DNA of 64,000 nt, taken from assembly GCA_037127315.1 (NCBI GenBank), contig JBBBDQ010001686.1, forward strand, positions 2,267,501 to 2,331,500. Direction: 5' to 3'. Within the stretch, counting starts at the first letter, position 1. Each line of letters starts with the position of its first letter. The notes beneath the pieces were generated by a model that ran no database searches, was not told the DNA's origin, and worked only from the letters and a program-made list of their open reading frames with translations. Origin of the DNA: Ascarosepion bandense (taxonomy: Eukaryota; Mollusca; Cephalopoda; Sepiida; Sepiidae). Below, piece by piece: positions 54,510-63,810 of this stretch. The position numbers and the translations under genes are program-made.

Positions 54510-54606
54510 GTTCGGCTGTGGTCAAGCGACTTACAGCTCGTCTGATCAAATGGTTGGTTTCTCCACCAAGTAGGATGCAGGTTCGAAGTCTGTCGGCGAT
54601 CACATT
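54510..54606 (+). repeat. Decayed class II tRNA-like sequence
   Basis: CTGTGGTCAAGCGACTTACA, CTGATCAAATGGT, GCAGGTTCGAAGTCTG: D-arm, anticodon arm and T-arm of the family, with no acceptor pairing. Confidence 0.45.
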
Positions 54607-54794
54607 TCTTTCATTCAGTCTTCTTTAGCGTGATGCTAATGCAAACGCTTTGCATAAAATATAATAATAAAAATCATTTTTTATTATTTAATAAAAGACC
54701 TGAAGCAACAGAAACAAAGAAAAGAGTGCTGAACTGTTACGCAATATCAGCTCTTTTCTATGGCAATAAATTTTGAACGATCTTCTTAAAGTTT

Positions 54795-55020
54795 AAGGAA
54801 CTTGTAGCAACCGACAGAAAAACTGCTGAGAATATCATGGACCGAACATGTGAGCAACGACGATGTTTTTAAAAAAATGGAAACGAAAAAGAAACTTATG
54901 CATAACATCAGGAAGCGATAGATGAAATTTCTAGCACACACAATGAGGAAAGGAGGCTTAGTAAATATAATACTCGCAAGACAGATTGAAATCAATAGGG
55001 ACAGAGGAAATTAATGCATA
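54795..55020 (+). pseudogene. Endonuclease-reverse transcriptase LINE, C-terminal fragment
   Basis: Near 54905: M-K-F-L-A-H-T-M-R-K-G-G-L-V-N-I-I-L-A-R-Q-I-E, parallel to L-K-F-L-G-H-A-V-R-K-E-S-L-E-N-L-I-L-T-S at 15.5 kb. Heavily mutated. Confidence 0.6.
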
Positions 55021-55257
55021 ACATAGTGATAGTGAGCATGAGTAAATAGCATGGTGAAACATGATTGAGGAGAAATTGTTGGAAAATAAAATAACATTTA
55101 TAAAATATAATAATTAGTAAATAAAAAGAAATACATTTTCCTATGATATTAAAAGTAAAGGAACTGGAAATAGCATTGGCCCATTTGGTTTCGTTAATGT
55201 CGTTGGGTAGCCTTGTTGAATATTATAAAAAGGCAAACATTCTGTTGCTTCCCACTA

Positions 55258-55545
55258 ACACCAGTCAGTCTGTCAGCCTGTCAGTCAGTCTGTCAGTCAG
55301 TCAGTTAAGTGATATACGTGATACACACTTGGGTGATCATGTCTCGAAAATGATATTTTCCAGCTGTAGGTAGCTATTACTTTTTGCGGCAGACTGGTTG
55401 ACAGCCAAGGCTATAGAACCCAATCTGTCCTATTATTTAACCCATAACTGGAGAGAAGAAACGGAGTAATACCTTTCCCAAAAGTATATGCGCGTAAGCG
55501 AATGCAAAGAATTCAACTGGAATTCGAATTCTAGCCGAGTTGGAA
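55258..55545 (-). mobile_element. tRNA-SINE of the GTGGTGCAGTG family, truncated
   Basis: GTCAGTCAGT-rich tail end, TTGCGGCAGACTGGTTG, TTATTTAACCCATAACTGGA, then a cut in the B box (CCAACTGGAATTCGAATT). Confidence 0.7.
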
Positions 55546-56115
55546 TTTCAGTTGAAATACTTGTAATATGTTACCTTAAACGCCAGGGTAACCTACAGGT
55601 AGATCCGGCTAAAAAACCTTGGGAAAGGTGTTAACCCTTTGCTGCATAATGGATACAATTGTAATGAATATGCAACAAAGGTTAGAGAAAGGTTACAATA
55701 ATAACCAAGATGCCACAAAGAGTTAATCCATCTCTTCTACCTACAGTCTTTCGAGACATGATCCCCTAAAGCGTGTATCACGTGTGGCACTCAACTGACT
55801 GACTGAATATAATAGTTGGCATCATGATTAAGGTTTCTACTGGTCATGAAGTGGGGGATCGGTTTTCTATTGTTATGAAGTAATAAACTGATCCCCTACT
55901 AATTACTAAGTAATAATATAATACAACTCTTCTCTCTCTAGTTATGATTCAAATAACAGGACAGATTTGGTTCTATAGCCTTGGCTGGCAACCAGTCTAC
56001 CACAGAAAGCAATGGCAATATACTGCGGGATAATCTTCTGCCTAGTTAGTCATGTCTCTTTCGAGAGATGATCGCCCAAAGCGTGTATCACATATGGCAA
56101 TTAATTGACTGATTA
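55546..56115 (+). mobile_element. tRNA-SINE carrying two MITE insertions
   Basis: SINE pieces 55546-55628, 55727-55825 and 55916-56115. The first gap is a TTAA-flanked MITE (55628-55727: CCCTTTGCTGCAT with ATGCCACAAAGAG). The second is a B-type element (about 55828-55915: GTGGGGGATCGGTTT...AAACTGATCCCC), related to 17774-17859. Confidence 0.65.
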
Positions 56116-56377
56116 CAAGTAGGGCTGATAGAAGGATATGTACGCTGGCTGTTGGCCGAATCCTCTGACCGTCAAATGTACTTTTCGCCGTTTTGAAGCT
56201 TAATTATATCGTAAATAATCTTACAACGACGGTGATTAACCTGTTTCTTCTAGATGTTTTTAAGTATGACACCAAAACTTACTTTTGGACCAAAAGAGTA
56301 AGCGGACATGCACAAGAGACTCAGAGTACTTTGTTTCAATTCACAAAATATAAATTAGCATTCCGACAAAGTCAAAA

Positions 56378-56740
56378 TGGGAGCTGATGTTCAAAACAAC
56401 ATAAATACCGTCGTTAAATGGGGCAAAATATAGTTTGTCAAATTTATCCCCTCAAAAACTAAACTTCTCTCCATTAATCATCTGAGAGACTCATCTCTGC
56501 CTTCTATTATGATGGCTGATGCTAACCTTCAGGAAAATAACTCATTGTATTTTGTTGGTCTCACGTTCTCAGCTGACAGCAAGTGGAAAGACTATATTTA
56601 ATCTATTGCAAGGTCAGCTACTAGAAAAGTTGGTTTACTCTGTTGTGCAAGACACTTTCTGTTTCTCTAGAAACTGTCATACATATCTATAAGTTCACCA
56701 TTCGTTCATGCTTGGTGTTATTGTGCCCTATTTACATAGA
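56378..56740 (+). pseudogene. Jockey/CR1-group LINE, internal fragment
   Basis: [30 protein letters not shown], with stops: the region after Y-A-D-D in the 34-kb copy. It lacks a 3' UTR, so it is not a simple 5'-truncated insertion. Confidence 0.7.
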
Positions 56741-57066
56741 AATGGACTCTTCCTCCTTCAATAAATACTACCTGTGTGACTTCCGTGTAGGCAGTTAGAG
56801 ACAGTCGTGAGGCAGTCGAAACGCGGTGTAACTAGATGGTTCGGGCGCACATTACTCTGACTACTAACACTCTTACTTTGTATAAATGTTCTGTTATTCT
56901 ATTACACTGTTTGAACCTATCTTCTGTATCCCGTGTAAAACTATCGGTCAGGTCAATGCAAATTTAGATAAACCACGAATTAAAGCGGACTTTTATCATC
57001 AAAACGTAAAACGGCGCCAACTGTCAATCCCATATATATACCATAAACACACACACATACATGCCC

Positions 57067-57116
<50 letters not shown>

Positions 57117-57304
57117 ACTAACGACAGCAGTAGCAGCGAAGACGGCCCATTCGTTGAAAGGTACGGAATACGAAAACAAGCTCTCCTACCATTCTGAAGA
57201 TAAGATTTTGATCTAGAAATATTAATGAATAAAAAACAGATAATACTCAACAACTTCTTTACCTTCCTTTATTTTACTAAACGCATTGTGATAGCCTTCA
57301 AGCC

Positions 57305-57387
<83 letters not shown>

Positions 57388-57422
57388 ACATAGTGATTAT
57401 CCACGTATACTGTCTTAATATG
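56741..57422. other. No gene seen; (CA)n and (TA)n
   Basis: (CA)n 57068-57112 and 57307-57362, (TA)n 57363-57387. Confidence 0.6.
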
Positions 57423-57864
57423 TATAGGAAAAACTACTAAAAAGTTGTAAGTTTAAAAATGTATTTTTGACAGTATTTATTTATTTCTATTATTACATTT
57501 GACATTTCAGACCGTCCTCGGCCTTTCAACAGAAACAAATGATTTTAAAATTTAAATTAGAAATGTTTTCGCGATGAGCGTTCGACCTGAGATTGCTTAC
57601 ATCACGTGACGAAGAAAGCGACAGATTTTTTTTGCGTTTACAAATATTAAAAAAAATCTGTCGCTTTCTGCGTCACGTGATGTAAACAATCTCTCGGACG
57701 AACGCTCATCGCGAAAACATTTCTAATTTAAATTTTAAAATCATTTGTTGCTGTTGAAAGGCCGAGGACGGTCTGAAATATCAAATATAATAATAGAAAT
57801 AAATAAATAATGTCAAAAAAATACATTTTTAAACTTACAATATTTTAGTAGTTTTTCCTATATA
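57423..57864. mobile_element. 442-bp foldback (near-perfect palindrome)
   Basis: Termini TATAGGAAAAACTACTAAAA and, inverted, TTTTAGTAGTTTTTCCTATA; centre near 57645 (AAATCTGTCGCTTTC and inverse). The arms differ at only a few positions. A TA pair at each end fits a TA target, as in some MITEs. Confidence 0.85.
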
Positions 57865-57949
57865 TATATATATATAGGAAATATATATATAGAAAAGAAA
57901 GAAAGCACAACCTAGAGGAGCCTGTTCATATCTTTCAAACAATTAATCT

Positions 57950-58345
57950 GTTAATATTTTTCAAACATTCGCAGTCTGTTTATATCTGCATAGCAATACA
58001 TAATACGGTAATATAAAGACATCCACCATCAAAGATGATATTATCTTGTGTTGTCAGGACATATTGCTATGCGACGATAACAGTCAACGAAATATTTATG
58101 TAGATGGTGGATGTTTTTATGCCAACGTCCCTGTAACCTTTCTGAAGATGGTTCATGTGAACCGAAATCTTAGAACCGGCATAATAAAAAAATATCCAAA
58201 TGTTGGACAATTTTTTCATTATTTTCACCTGAAATTAAAGCCAAAGTACGATGTTTAGAATGGCTCATGATTAAACATGATAGACATTCATTGTCTGTTA
58301 TATTTAACAGTGTATGTTTAAAAATTATCTGCTGCTTCGATTCAT
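57950..58345 (+). mobile_element. Penelope-like pLTR copy with changed stem
   Basis: CTGAAGATGGTTCATGTGAACCGAAATC (58140-58167): the hammerhead-like stem is GGTTCA/TGAACC where other copies have GGCTCA/TGAGCC, so pairing is kept by a double change. Then ATGTTTAGAATGGCTCATGA and an end CTGCTTCGATTCATTAAATA. Confidence 0.75.
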
Positions 58346-58452
58346 TAAATATATATATGCATGAACAACCTCAAATATTCTGCTCTTCTGTCTATCTATG
58401 TGAGATATAAGAAGTTCTGTTTAAAAATAAATACATAATTAAAAGTTAGAAA

Positions 58453-58457
<5 letters not shown>

Positions 58458-58489
<32 letters not shown>

Positions 58490-58494
58490 GAGAT
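58458..58494. repeat. (TAGA)n microsatellite
   Basis: About nine GATA/TAGA units. Confidence 0.95.
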
Positions 58495-58529
58495 AGGGCT
58501 GCGTATATTCGTCTCTATTTATATATACT

Positions 58530-58732
58530 GGGCGTGTATAATGATAATATACACGCTAAAAGTCTGCCTCCTTCTACCGAGCGCCCATAGCTCGGAATTA
58601 GAATCGCCGACTGACGCCATTTCGGTCGGGTTGCAATTCTTTTTTAAAAAGCAATCGGAGTCTAACCGTACTGATGAGCTGTGATACAGCGAAACAGATC
58701 TGTCTGCGGATGACTATATATATATATAAACC
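58530..58732 (+). mobile_element. Type 1 hammerhead SINE, best ribozyme copy
   Basis: Hairpin GGCGTGTATAATGATAATATACACGC, head GCGCCCATAGCTCGGAATTAG (A box damaged), GACGCCATTTCGGTCGGGTT, hammerhead 58666-58709, then GATGACTATATATATATA. Confidence 0.8.
58666..58709 (+). ncRNA. Type I hammerhead ribozyme, textbook copy
   Basis: CTGATGA (58671-58677), helix II GCTG-TGATA-CAGC (58678-58690), GAAA (58691-58694), helix III ACAGA/TCTGT (58694-58703), site after C58704, helix I CCGTA/TGCGG with a single G-U. All core bases required for cleavage are present. With no helix III loop, activity as a dimer is more likely than as a monomer. Confidence 0.85.
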
Positions 58733-58825
58733 ACAGACTAATTTTCCACTAAACATTTATCAGGAAATTTTTAACTGACAAAAGTCAGTGTACATCCAGA
58801 AATATGCACTCAGCCGTTTCTTGAA
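58733..58825 (+). repeat. Dispersed repeat, also at 63.70-63.81 kb
   Basis: ACCACAGACTAATTTTCCAC...CAGCCGTTTCTTGAACAG, both copies just after (TA)n. They bracket the 59-63.7 kb cluster but differ at several sites, so they are not a fresh target duplication. Confidence 0.7.
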
Positions 58826-59354
58826 CAGTATAGCCCGACGTTGCTCGGGTGTAATGAAAGCTTCAAAACTAATCATGGTCCTGGAGCTCAGACTCAGCCT
58901 AAAAAATATTTGTGAAGTTTAGTGAGAATCGGATACAAATTTTGGATTTGTATAAAGGACATTCAGACAGATAAACAAACCCACAGACAAACATCTTGCT
59001 TTTATATAATTATATTATCGATTTTCTGCACTATTGTAAGAACTGCAACCTTGAAAATTCTGAATATCGTTTCTTATGTCTTTGTCTATGAATCTATGAA
59101 ATTTGATTAAAATCGGACCACTCCTTCAGTTACCCAATTTTTTCGACTACCGATTTTCGATATTTATCGGCGGTACTTCGACACAAAACCTAGCGAAGAA
59201 CACTCGCAGACGCTTATAGTACAACTGTGCAAATTTTCAAGAAAATCGGTTCAGCTGTTTCAGAGTCTGTAGGTAACGGACACACACACACAGAGACACG
59301 CACACATACACACACACATGCACACACAGAGAGACAAAGTTCCATTAATAAATA

Positions 59355-59362
<8 letters not shown>
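58826..59362 (-). mobile_element. Helitron-type element, internally deleted
   Basis: Minus strand: AAACTTATTAATGGAACTTT start, CTGAAACAGCTGAACCGATT block, hairpin CCCGAGCAACGTCGGG at 58833, with the terminal CTAG missing. Confidence 0.65.
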
Positions 59363-59400
<38 letters not shown>

Positions 59401-59570
59401 GTATATCGAGGCAGCAAGTAATTTTCTAGACATATTCTATTAAATATAAGAGACAATGAATGTCTATTATGTTTAATCATGAGCCGTTCTAAACGTCGTA
59501 TTTTTGCTTTAATTTCAGTTGAAAATAAAGACAAAAATTCTCCAACATTTGGATAATTATTTATTGGTTT

Positions 59571-59611
59571 TCTTCTAAGCTTTCGGCTCACATGAGCCAT
59601 CTTCAGAGAGG
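59571..59611 (-). ncRNA. Hammerhead-like stem in 3' pLTR
   Basis: CTGAAGA, bulged T, GGCTCA-TG-TGAGCC, GAAA, GCTTAGA. The core is met except for an extra T before helix II, and helix III is only AG/CT. Conserved in six copies here. Confidence 0.5.
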
Positions 59612-59792
59612 TAGTTTAAACTGAAATATTATAAAATCCACCATCACCGACGATTTTATTTTGTGTTGACATAAAACTCCGCTTGGCAACGGCAATAGTT
59701 ACCAAAAATAATAAACGCAGTTCTTAAGTTTGCGATGCGGTTTTATGACGTCACACCGCGGGATAGCGCGAAATGACAACAAAACCATCTAG

Positions 59793-62195
59793 TCAAATGC
59801 AATGTAATATGTTATTTCCTGTTTTAAAGTTGATTTTATTGAGTGTTGGTTGTTTTGATTTGATGTACATGGCCTCCAATATCTGCAGGTTCCTCTTACT
59901 GTGTGTATGAGTAAGGATCACCGTATTGTTGACCAAAATCTGTCTGATATTACCTACATGTTTATGTTTTTCAGAGAAATGTTGTTTAATAGTACTCTGA
60001 TCAGAAAGATGACATGTAAGTCTACGGGAGAGCGTGGTTGTGGTAAAACCAATATATGTACTAGGTTTTTGAGTAGTATCAGAGATGCAATCTCTGAATG
60101 GGCATGTAAATTGGTACACTACATTGGTTTTTTGTAAAGAATTTAGTTTAGTGCCTGTTGGGTTATTATAAACTATGAGGTCAATTGTTTTAAACTTTTT
60201 ATAATATATAATGAGTTTAATTTGATTATTACTATCCACTGGTTTAACATTTCTACGTATTATGTTTTTGAGAGTTTTTTCATCTTGTTTATAATTATTA
60301 TGTATTTGGTTGCAATAGTATAAGTTAATAGTGTTATGTTTATTTTGATGTAAACCATTATTAATATTATCATTATTGTTAGAGCTATTGTTAAGTTTGT
60401 TGAGATACATTTTAATTTGTTGATCAATAACGGAGTTAGGAAATCCATTATTGACTAGTGTTTGCTTAATGTTGTGTAATTCTTTATAAAATATAGATTT
60501 GGAAGAAGATATCATTTGTGTGCGTTGAAGTAAGTTTTTTATAACAGCTAACTTATATCGTTGGGGACATTCACTATTATAATTAAGAAGACACGAATTT
60601 ATGCTAGTTGGTTTCCTATATAGAGAAGTAGTAAATTTATGTGTGCTAGAATCAATGAATACATCAAGGAATGGGAGTTTGTTATTAATATTAAGTTCTA
60701 ATGTAAATTTGAGGACGGAGTGACTTTCAAATTTGTTTTTAAGATATTTAATTTGATCGATATTCTTAGCTAAAACAAAGATGTCATCTATATATCTTAC
60801 ATATATACAGGGTTTATTGTTGTCATTAATTATTTTATTTTCTAGATTTGCCATATAATAATTAGAAAAAAGGGGACCTAAAGGAGATCCCATCGCAATG
60901 CCATCTATTTGTGTATAAATATTGCCTAAGGGGTCGTGAAAGGGTACTTGTGTGGTGCATGCTAATAATAGTTTTTTTAATATAGTGGGTTTAATATTGA
61001 TTGATGGGAGAGTAGCATGGTTGTATACATCACGGATAATGATGTCAATTGTTTCATGGACGGGAACATTTGTGAATAAGTTTTGAACATCCAAAGATGC
61101 AATCATTTGATTATTAGGTTGTACGGAATGGAGAATCTGTAAAAATTCGTCCGTGGAGTTAATGCTATATTTTCCAGGAAGATAGGGAGTAATTAGTTTG
61201 TTAAGTGTTTTGGAAAGGTTATATATTGGTGTGGGTATTTGAGAAATGATAGGTCGGAGGGGATGTTCTTTTTTATGGATTTTTACATTTCCATAAAGGT
61301 AGCCGGGCTGATAATCACCTATAATCTTTTGAAGTTTATAGGATCCTATTTCAGCATTGTTTGCAGTAATAAGTTTATTAATATGTTTTTTAAGTTGGGT
61401 TGTGGTATTACAAGTTAATTTTTTAAATTTGTTGTGATCGTCGAGAATGGCCTGTAATTTTGAGTGATATTCCTGTCTGTTTAAAATAACAAAAGTATTG
61501 GTTTTATCGGCACGCCGGATAACAATATTTTTGTTATTTTTTAGATGTGTGGCTGCTTTTATGAGAGGCATATTTATAATATCATTAGGATTTTTATGGT
61601 AACGGTGTTTGATTGATTCAGCTTTGAGTAATTCTTTTAAGCCTACCTGTGTAGTAATATGGTTGTCCTGTTCGAGTTGAAGTATTTGTTGGTATAAAGC
61701 TTCAATTTCCATTTGTTTAAACATTGAATTAGGTTTCTGTGCGACATGAAAATTTGGTCCGAGATTAAGGAATTCTATTTCATCTGGAGTAAGTTGGTAA
61801 TCCGATAGGTTAATGAAGTTGTCATTGATGTTTGGTAAGAGTATTTTTCCTTTATATAATTTGTTTAGCTTTTTTTGGATGACTTGTTTATGGGATTCAT
61901 GTTCCTTTTGTGTTGTATTGTATAATAAATCCAATATTTCCTTGAATTTTTCACTTATGGTAGAAGACTGTAAAATTTCTTTGATGTGTACAATTTCAGT
62001 GTTGATTTCTTGTAATTCCTGTTTGGCTGTGTGCATTTGACGTTTTATGAGGTTCCATTGCAATTTCTTAGCGGTGGGATCATTTAATGCTGCGGCATCA
62101 TGTAACTTAAATTTAGTATATCGAGGCAGCAAGTAATTTTCTAGACATATTCTATTAAATATAAGAGACAATGAATGTCTATTATGTTTAATCAT
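59793..62195 (-). CDS. Penelope-like RT/GIY-YIG protein, 800 aa, intact
   Basis: Single uninterrupted frame. RT: motif A S-L-D-V-Q-N-L-F-T-N-V-P (Asp369), motif B G-I-A-M-G-S-P-L-G-P (432-441), catalytic Y-I-D-D (468-471), then L-P-F-L-D-V-F-I and Y-R-K-P-T. Asn-rich linker about 610-630. C-terminal GIY-YIG nuclease: V-V-Y (692-694), Y-I-G (714-716), Arg725, Glu774. RT copies RNA and GIY-YIG nicks the target. Its length is in the usual range for these elements. The chosen Met lies in the pLTR-shared segment; an in-frame start within the inverted partner's side cannot be judged. It is the only intact autonomous protein in the window. Confidence 0.9.
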   Translation of the reverse strand: MIKHNRHSLSLIFNRICLENYLLPRYTKFKLHDAAALNDPTAKKLQWNLIKRQMHTAKQELQEINTEIVHIKEILQSSTISEKFKEILDLLYNTTQKEHESHKQVIQKKLNKLYKGKILLPNINDNFINLSDYQLTPDEIEFLNLGPNFHVAQKPNSMFKQMEIEALYQQILQLEQDNHITTQVGLKELLKAESIKHRYHKNPNDIINMPLIKAATHLKNNKNIVIRRADKTNTFVILNRQEYHSKLQAILDDHNKFKKLTCNTTTQLKKHINKLITANNAEIGSYKLQKIIGDYQPGYLYGNVKIHKKEHPLRPIISQIPTPIYNLSKTLNKLITPYLPGKYSINSTDEFLQILHSVQPNNQMIASLDVQNLFTNVPVHETIDIIIRDVYNHATLPSINIKPTILKKLLLACTTQVPFHDPLGNIYTQIDGIAMGSPLGPLFSNYYMANLENKIINDNNKPCIYVRYIDDIFVLAKNIDQIKYLKNKFESHSVLKFTLELNINNKLPFLDVFIDSSTHKFTTSLYRKPTSINSCLLNYNSECPQRYKLAVIKNLLQRTQMISSSKSIFYKELHNIKQTLVNNGFPNSVIDQQIKMYLNKLNNSSNNNDNINNGLHQNKHNTINLYYCNQIHNNYKQDEKTLKNIIRRNVKPVDSNNQIKLIIYYKKFKTIDLIVYNNPTGTKLNSLQKTNVVYQFTCPFRDCISDTTQKPSTYIGFTTTTLSRRLTCHLSDQSTIKQHFSEKHKHVGNIRQILVNNTVILTHTHSKRNLQILEAMYIKSKQPTLNKINFKTGNNILHCI

Positions 62196-62218
62196 GAGCC
62201 GTTCTAAACGTCGTATTT

Positions 62219-63310
62219 TTGCTTTATTTATTTATTTCTAATTATTATATGGCAAATCTAGAAAATAAAATAATTAATGACAACAATAAACCCTGTATAT
62301 ATGTAAGATATATAGATGACATCTTTGTTTTAGCTAAGAATATCGATCAAATTAAATATCTTAAAAACAAATTTGAAAGTCACTCCGTCCTCAAATTTAC
62401 ATTAGAACTTAATATTAATAACAAACTCCCATTCCTTGATGTATTCATTGATTCTAGCACACATAAATTTACTACTTCTCTATATAGGAAACCAACTAGC
62501 ATAAATTCGTGTCTTCTTAATTATAATAGTGAATGTCCCCAACGATATAAGTTAGCTGTTATAAAAAACTTACTTCAACGCACACAAATGATATCTTCTT
62601 CCAAATCTATATTTTATAAAGAATTACACAACATTAAGCAAACACTAGTCAATAATGGATTTCCTAACTCCGTTATTGATCAACAAATTAAAATGTATCT
62701 CAACAAACTTAACAATAGCTCTAACAATAATGATAATATTAATAATGGTTTACATCAAAATAAACATAACACTATTAACTTATACTATTGCAACCAAATA
62801 CATAATAATTATAAACAAGATGAAAAAACTCTCAAAAACATAATACGTAGAAATGTTAAACCAGTGGATAGTAATAATCAAATTAAACTCATTATATATT
62901 ATAAAAAGTTTAAAACAATTGACCTCATAGTTTATAATAACCCAACAGGCACTAAACTAAATTCTTTACAAAAAACCAATGTAGTGTACCAATTTACATG
63001 CCCATTCAGAGATTGCATCTCTGATACTACTCAAAAACCTAGTACATATATTGGTTTTACCACAACCACGCTCTCCCGTAGACTTACATGTCATCTTTCT
63101 GATCAGAGTACTATTAAACAACATTTCTCTGAAAAACATAAACATGTAGGTAATATCAGACAGATTTTGGTCAACAATACGGTGATCCTTACTCATACAC
63201 ACAGTAAGAGGAACCTGCAGATATTGGAGGCCATGTACATCAAATCAAAACAACCAACACTCAATAAAATCAACTTTAAAACAGGAAATAACATATTACA
63301 TTGCATTTGA
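62219..63310 (+). CDS. Inverted 5'-truncated Penelope-like copy, RT end to GIY-YIG
   Basis: 363-residue frame. From residue 7 (S-N-Y-Y-M-A-N-L) it equals residues 444-800 of the minus-strand protein, so it has Y-I-D-D and GIY-YIG but lacks RT motifs A and B. The first six residues come from the junction (TTTATTTATTT). It cannot encode a working RT alone. Confidence 0.85.
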   Translation: MLYLFISNYYMANLENKIINDNNKPCIYVRYIDDIFVLAKNIDQIKYLKNKFESHSVLKFTLELNINNKLPFLDVFIDSSTHKFTTSLYRKPTSINSCLLNYNSECPQRYKLAVIKNLLQRTQMISSSKSIFYKELHNIKQTLVNNGFPNSVIDQQIKMYLNKLNNSSNNNDNINNGLHQNKHNTINLYYCNQIHNNYKQDEKTLKNIIRRNVKPVDSNNQIKLIIYYKKFKTIDLIVYNNPTGTKLNSLQKTNVVYQFTCPFRDCISDTTQKPSTYIGFTTTTLSRRLTCHLSDQSTIKQHFSEKHKHVGNIRQILVNNTVILTHTHSKRNLQILEAMYIKSKQPTLNKINFKTGNNILHCI

Positions 63311-63665
63311 CTAGATGGTTTTGTTGTCATTTCGCGCTATCCCGCGGTGTGACGTCATAAAACCGCATCGCAAACTTAAGAACTGCGTTTATTATTTTTG
63401 GTAACTATTGCCGTTGCCAAGCGGAGTTTTATGTCAACACAAAATAAAATCGTCGGTGATGGTGGATTTTATAATATTTCAGTTTAAACTACCTCTCTGA
63501 AGATGGCTCATGTGAGCCGAAAGCTTAGAAGAAAACCAATAAATAATTATCCAAATGTTGGAGAATTTTTGTCTTTATTTTCAACTGAAATTAAAGCAAA
63601 AATACGACGTTTAGAACGGCTCATGATTAAACATAATAGACATTCATTGTCTCTTATATTTAATA

Positions 63666-63671
<6 letters not shown>
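62235..63671 (+). mobile_element. Inverted truncated Penelope-like copy
   Basis: Runs from the junction to AATAGAATAT. It matches 60868-59432 of the minus copy over 1437 bp with no length difference; nested frames inside are identical in translation. The plus copy lacks the last approximately 40 bp of the pLTR and passes into (TA)n. Confidence 0.85.
63492..63531 (+). ncRNA. Hammerhead-like stem in pLTR of inverted copy
   Basis: Same sequence as 59611-59571: CTGAAGA-T-GGCTCATGTGAGCC-GAAA. Confidence 0.5.
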
Positions 63672-63700
<29 letters not shown>

Positions 63701-63704
<4 letters not shown>

Positions 63705-63810
63705 ACAGACTAATTTTCCACTAAACATTTGTCAGGAAATTTTAAACTGACAAAAGTCAGTGTCTATCCAGGAATATGCCGTCAGCCGTTTCTTGAACAG
63801 ATCTTAAATA
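63701..63810 (+). repeat. Dispersed repeat, second copy
   Basis: ACCACAGACTAATTTTCCAC...TTTCTTGAACAG, sister of 58733-58825. Sequence to 64000 is AT-rich and unassigned. Confidence 0.7.

Larger units (their letters stand above)
59390..62224 (-). mobile_element. Penelope-like retroelement, apparently full-length coding copy
   Basis: Minus strand from the head-to-head junction at 62224: N-terminal region shared with the pLTR (62224-62110), ORF, and a 3' pLTR (about 59800-59390) that repeats the N-terminal segment, ending TGCCTCGATATACTAAATA next to (TA)n. Direct pLTR repeats plus an inverted truncated partner are the known, unusual architecture of this superclass. Confidence 0.85.

Noticed and set aside
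58733..63810. 58733-58825 and 63701-63810 as target-site duplication of the Penelope-like cluster
   Set aside because: About 100 bp long with several differences, whereas the two Penelope-like arms have equal length and identical translations; they are better read as two copies of a dispersed repeat.
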